DNA of 43,325 nt from a virus. Below the pieces are notes generated by a model. That model was not told where the DNA came from. It saw only the letters and a list, made by a program, of their open reading frames with translations, and did not search any database. Below are positions 40,334-43,325 of the stretch, one piece after another; the stretch's first letter is position 1, and each line of letters starts with the position of its first letter. The translations under genes were made by a program, and so were the position numbers. The stretch is from the IMG/VR virus record IMGVR_UViG_3300025151_000080, positions 1-43,325 of that record; one strand, 5' to 3'.

Positions 40334-42490
40334 TCAAAAATCACCTCCCCAAGATCCACTGAACTTATCCGCATTGCCAACCTCCACTTTCGTGTAGTCG
40401 AGGTCGTAAACTTTCTTGCCGTTACTCTTTCGAGGCTCTAGCCCATTCGCAGACAATACCCTGCTCGCATCCTTAATATCCGGCATGCGCGGCTGGCTAA
40501 TCCCGAGATCCCGCAGCAGTTTTGTCATCTGCACTGGCTTCGTTTGTGTGCTCTTAAAGTGAACGTGTTCGAGGATCAGATCCTCGACCGTGCTCTGGGT
40601 GCGGTAGTATTCGTTCGAGTCCTGCAGCATCTCTCGCTGCTCGTGATTCAAATACCAGTTGGTGTTCGGGTAGAGCGTCTCCTTGACCTCGGCCCAGAGC
40701 TGCTGCATGTCAATTCCGTGGTTGGCGTTGATCGCAGTCACTGGCACAACCCAGAACCTTCTGTTACCGCTGGTATCAGTTAGGAACTCACGCGCATTGA
40801 CGCTCGCGTAAAACGCCGTGCGCCGTTGATAAGTCGTGCTGGCTCGATCATAGGGCAGGCGTAGCTCGTCGTTCTTCTTGGTCACGAAAGCCTTGAGCTG
40901 GTCGATGTCGCTCTTCTTAAACGTACTCTCGATCTCGCCCAGCTCCACTATCCAATGGCTCACCGCCTGCTTCACGCTGTCTTTGTCGCTCGGGTTGAGC
41001 GTAGCGCCCTCTAGTAACCAGCCTTGCTCGTAGTCCGCCAGTCGCTTAAACCAAAGTGTCTTGCCCAGCCCTTGCGCCCCCTGGAACACCAGTATGCCCT
41101 CCAGGGCTACGCCATTTGGTTCACACACCGCTGCTACGCAGGAAACCAGCCACTTCGTCATCAGCATCTCTTTCAGCGGCTCGTTCGTGCTGGTGATGGT
41201 CGCCAAGAACTCTTTCAGCCTGCTCTTGCCGTCCCATGGCTTCGACTCCATCCACTCTTTGACCGGGTTGTACTCCCGCGCCAGGAGTTTAAGATAGTCG
41301 CGCACCTTCTGGTGTGGCACCCCGATCTGAATGCAGCGATCTTCGATCTCGATCAGCGCACTCTCATCTCTCATGTCAGCGATGAACTCGGTGTGCGGGA
41401 TGATGATCTCCATATTCTTCTTGATGACGTTGTAGCGCACATCAATCTGATTCACGGTCAAAACGCCGCGCACATTGTCCTTGGTGTTTAGGAATCGCCC
41501 CTTCTCAGTTTTGTTCCAATCGTACTCGACCGGCACTGCCACGTTGTTTAACTCGGGCATCAACTCGCCCTCGATGGCGTGGTCGTTGTAGTCGCCCTTA
41601 CTCTTCGGCATCAACACCTCGGCTTGTGCGCCGATGCGTTTCACGACTTGGGCGGCTTTGATCGCCTCCTGCTCACCGGTGTTGCTGTCATCAAAGTCTG
41701 CAATAAAGACGTGCTTAGCCTGGGGGAAGTAGCCGCTGATGGTCTCGGCGACTGGTGATAGGTTGAAGGCATCGAAACAAACCACGACTGGCTGTCCCAT
41801 GTCCTCGAAATAACTCGCACCCGTCGCGTAGCCTTCAACGTAGTTGATGGTGTGCGCCTCGCGCATGGAGTTTGGATCGATGACAAAGAACGAACCCTTC
41901 TTCTTTGTGCCAGGTAGGAACTTCTTGCCGCCATCCCCGTCGATGAACTGCAGCCCAGCAATCTTCAGCCTTGCGTCGAGCACCGGGATGACCAGTCTGT
42001 CGCCCTGTTGTCGCAAACCGTGGCTGGTGACGTTCTTCTTTTGTAGGTATGGGTTATCGTCTGTGGCTTCTGCGTAGCTGTCCCAAAGCGCTTTGGCCTT
42101 CTCTGCAGCCTGCGCCTGGCGCGCCTCTCTTTCTTTCTGTGCCTGCTCGCTGAGCTGCCTGATCTGCTCACGCTGCTCTGGAGTCATCTGGTGGCGCTCT
42201 GAGTTCTCTGGCTTCCACTTCGCAATCGGCTCTTCGTTGCTGATTGTGCGGTCACCGCAGCGACCAAACGGAACCTCTTGATCGAGCCACACCTGGTACC
42301 AGCCAACAAGCTTCTGTTTTCCGCCTACATCCATGTAGGCCCGACCGACATCGCCACCGATCACTAAACCCTTCTGCGGGTCTGGCTTCATGCCGTTCTC
42401 TGCCAAGAAAACCTCAAAGTCGGCGCGTATGTCTCCGCTCAACGGTCGGCTAAAATCTTTTCTACCACCATCATCAATTATTAAGCTCAA
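40334..42490 (-). CDS. Primase-helicase (TOPRIM plus VirE-type ATPase)
   Basis: 718 residues from a TTG at 42490, chosen because AAGGA lies eight bases upstream and the candidate promoter at 42527-42556 would start the transcript near 42520; a frame to 42556 also exists. The TOPRIM part has INYVEGYATG (Glu219) and FIADFDD (265-268). The C-terminal ATPase has Walker A GAQGLGKT (471-478), Walker B-like WIVELGE (514-519) and the later RRFWVVPV sensor segment, as in virulence-associated E-type helicases. It should prime and unwind DNA. No CHC2 zinc finger is seen. Confidence 0.85.
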   Translation of the reverse strand: MSLIIDDGGRKDFSRPLSGDIRADFEVFLAENGMKPDPQKGLVIGGDVGRAYMDVGGKQKLVGWYQVWLDQEVPFGRCGDRTISNEEPIAKWKPENSERHQMTPEQREQIRQLSEQAQKEREARQAQAAEKAKALWDSYAEATDDNPYLQKKNVTSHGLRQQGDRLVIPVLDARLKIAGLQFIDGDGGKKFLPGTKKKGSFFVIDPNSMREAHTINYVEGYATGASYFEDMGQPVVVCFDAFNLSPVAETISGYFPQAKHVFIADFDDSNTGEQEAIKAAQVVKRIGAQAEVLMPKSKGDYNDHAIEGELMPELNNVAVPVEYDWNKTEKGRFLNTKDNVRGVLTVNQIDVRYNVIKKNMEIIIPHTEFIADMRDESALIEIEDRCIQIGVPHQKVRDYLKLLAREYNPVKEWMESKPWDGKSRLKEFLATITSTNEPLKEMLMTKWLVSCVAAVCEPNGVALEGILVFQGAQGLGKTLWFKRLADYEQGWLLEGATLNPSDKDSVKQAVSHWIVELGEIESTFKKSDIDQLKAFVTKKNDELRLPYDRASTTYQRRTAFYASVNAREFLTDTSGNRRFWVVPVTAINANHGIDMQQLWAEVKETLYPNTNWYLNHEQREMLQDSNEYYRTQSTVEDLILEHVHFKSTQTKPVQMTKLLRDLGISQPRMPDIKDASRVLSANGLEPRKSNGKKVYDLDYTKVEVGNADKFSGSWGGDF

Positions 42491-42501
42491 CGAAAAATTC
42501 C

Positions 42502-42531
42502 TTGCATCAATTTCTCCAACATGTGCATAAT
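42502..42531 (+). promoter_or_regulatory. Promoter candidate for the SSB-like gene
   Basis: TTGCAT (42502-42507) and CATAAT (42526-42531, five of six) with 18-base spacing, 34 bases before the ATG at 42566. Its -10 overlaps that of the divergent minus-strand promoter. Confidence 0.5.
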
Positions 42532-42556
42532 AGTACAACTTTTTGCAGAACCACAA
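42527..42556 (-). promoter_or_regulatory. Promoter candidate for the primase-helicase gene
   Basis: TTGTGG (42551-42556) and TATTAT (42527-42532, five of six) with 18-base spacing on the minus strand. The -10 coincides with that of the plus-strand promoter, so the two would compete for polymerase. Confidence 0.45.
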
Positions 42557-42565
42557 GGAAAAGCG

Positions 42566-43246
42566 ATGGCACTTCTAGTAAGCGAAGGTGGCGGGGGCGA
42601 TTTTGAGCAAGTCCCGACTGGCACCCACAACGCAATCTGTTACAAGCTGGTTGACGCCGGCACAACTCTAAATGAATACCAAGGCGAAGTGAACAAACGT
42701 CACAACGTCTTCATATTCTGGGAGCTGCCGGACCTGCGAATGGCAGATGACCGGCCTATGTCGATCTACTGCCAGTACACGCTAAGCCTTAACGAAAGGG
42801 CGAAGCTCAGGCTGCACCTGCAAGCCTGGCGCAACAAGGCGTTCACCGAAGAGGAGCTTGCAAGCTTTGATCTCACGAAAATTCTGGGCACAACGTGCAA
42901 GGTAGACGTTGGTCTGACCAGCGGCGGCAAAGCCAAAGTGATTGGTGTCTTCTGCGCCGATGGCGGCCCCAAAAAGGTGGCCACGACTAATGAGCAGGTC
43001 GTCTTCGACCTGGAAGACTATTGCAGAGAGTTTTCTGGTAAGTCGAACAAGGCAAGCAAGAAAGCTTGCGATGTGTTTGAAGAACTGCCCAGATTTTTGC
43101 AGTGGCAGATCGCCGGGTGTGATGAGCCAGGAAAAGAAAAGATCGACCCCTGTTTCGAATTGCAGGCAGCACTCTCCAAGAATGGCGTCGAGACGGAAGA
43201 GCCGGTGGAAGAAGCGAAAGACTTCGAAGACGACATTCCGTTTTAG
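42566..43246 (+). CDS. Single-stranded DNA-binding-like protein with acidic DDIPF tail
   Basis: 226 residues from the ATG at 42566 (AAGGAA six bases upstream; an earlier in-frame ATG at 42521 lies within the promoter). QVPTGTHNAICYKLVDAGTTLNEYQG and VFIFWELPDLRM suggest an OB-like beta barrel of the replication type, followed by LGTTCKVDVGLTSGGKAKV. The last residues are strongly acidic and end EDDIPF, the same tail ending by which bacterial SSB binds partners. Role: protects single strands at the fork, near the primase-helicase. Family is assigned by layout and tail only. Confidence 0.65.
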   Translation: MALLVSEGGGGDFEQVPTGTHNAICYKLVDAGTTLNEYQGEVNKRHNVFIFWELPDLRMADDRPMSIYCQYTLSLNERAKLRLHLQAWRNKAFTEEELASFDLTKILGTTCKVDVGLTSGGKAKVIGVFCADGGPKKVATTNEQVVFDLEDYCREFSGKSNKASKKACDVFEELPRFLQWQIAGCDEPGKEKIDPCFELQAALSKNGVETEEPVEEAKDFEDDIPF

Positions 43247-43251
43247 TCGAT

Positions 43252-43325
43252 ATGGCGCAGCGCAAATACAATCGGAAAGCAGCCAAGGCATCGTCAGTTT
43301 CGGATGGTTCGACGGCCAGTTACTA
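43252..43325 (+). CDS. Partial gene running off the right edge
   Basis: Frame open from an ATG at 43252 for 24 codons to the window end: MAQRKYNRKAAKASSVSDGS. Basic start. No clear RBS. It directly follows the SSB-like gene, so it may be a replication gene, but too little is present to say what. Confidence 0.4.
   Translation, partial: MAQRKYNRKAAKASSVSDGSTASY

Noticed and set aside
40249-40334. Possible CRISPR or rho-independent terminator made of GGTACC and TACCC repeats
   Set aside because: Units are too short and unevenly spaced for CRISPR, and the hairpin has no T-run on either side.

Overview
The window is almost wall-to-wall phage DNA: about 56 closely packed protein genes, no rRNA or tRNA, and no recognisable host genes. 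Start and stop codons usually abut or overlap (ATGA, TAATG, or 8-base overlaps). A portal with a P22-like look, SU10-adaptor and gp4-like connector proteins, a large/small terminase pair, an HK97-fold type capsid protein and no tape-measure gene together suggest a short-tailed (podovirus-like) phage. Many proteins resemble families I know from marine virus metagenomes. Rz/Rz1-like spanins and a lipoprotein signal point to a Gram-negative host. Both window ends cut genes, so this is part of a slightly larger, possibly circularly permuted, genome. No DNA polymerase or repressor is visible.

Layout. (1) 1-13829, minus strand: tail, connector and other virion genes. (2) 13830-14820: a break in the structural genes, with a possible structured leader, a good sigma70-type promoter, three small plus-strand genes and a strong bidirectional terminator. 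(3) 14829-32557, minus strand, read right to left: four small early-type genes, a serine recombinase, a 27-repeat protein and a tail fibre with a self-cleaving chaperone domain. Next come small coiled-coil/membrane proteins and a full lysis set (holin candidates, one with an EF-hand; overlapping spanins; endolysin). Then follow TerL, portal, a GroES-like co-chaperonin, scaffold, decoration protein and major capsid, which stops at the terminator. (4) 32697-33302, plus strand: three small genes. (5) 33268-38956, minus strand: a large polyvalent-type protein, an ADP-ribosyltransferase-like protein, a PDDEXK nuclease and a Pro/Gly-rich protein. (6) 38957-39440: non-coding, G-rich, next to the small terminase; candidate cos/pac region. 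(7) 39441-42490, minus strand: TerS, a small unknown gene, an AT-rich segment with clustered GGTACC sites, and a TOPRIM/VirE-type primase-helicase. (8) 42566 onward, plus strand: an SSB-like protein with an acidic DDIPF tail and the start of another gene, diverging from the primase.

Working model (inference): promoters near 32.6 kb and 42.5 kb drive late and replication transcription. The late message carries fibres, lysis, packaging and head genes, ends after the capsid gene, and transcription restarts for connector and tail genes. All assignments come from reading the sequence; no database search was run.
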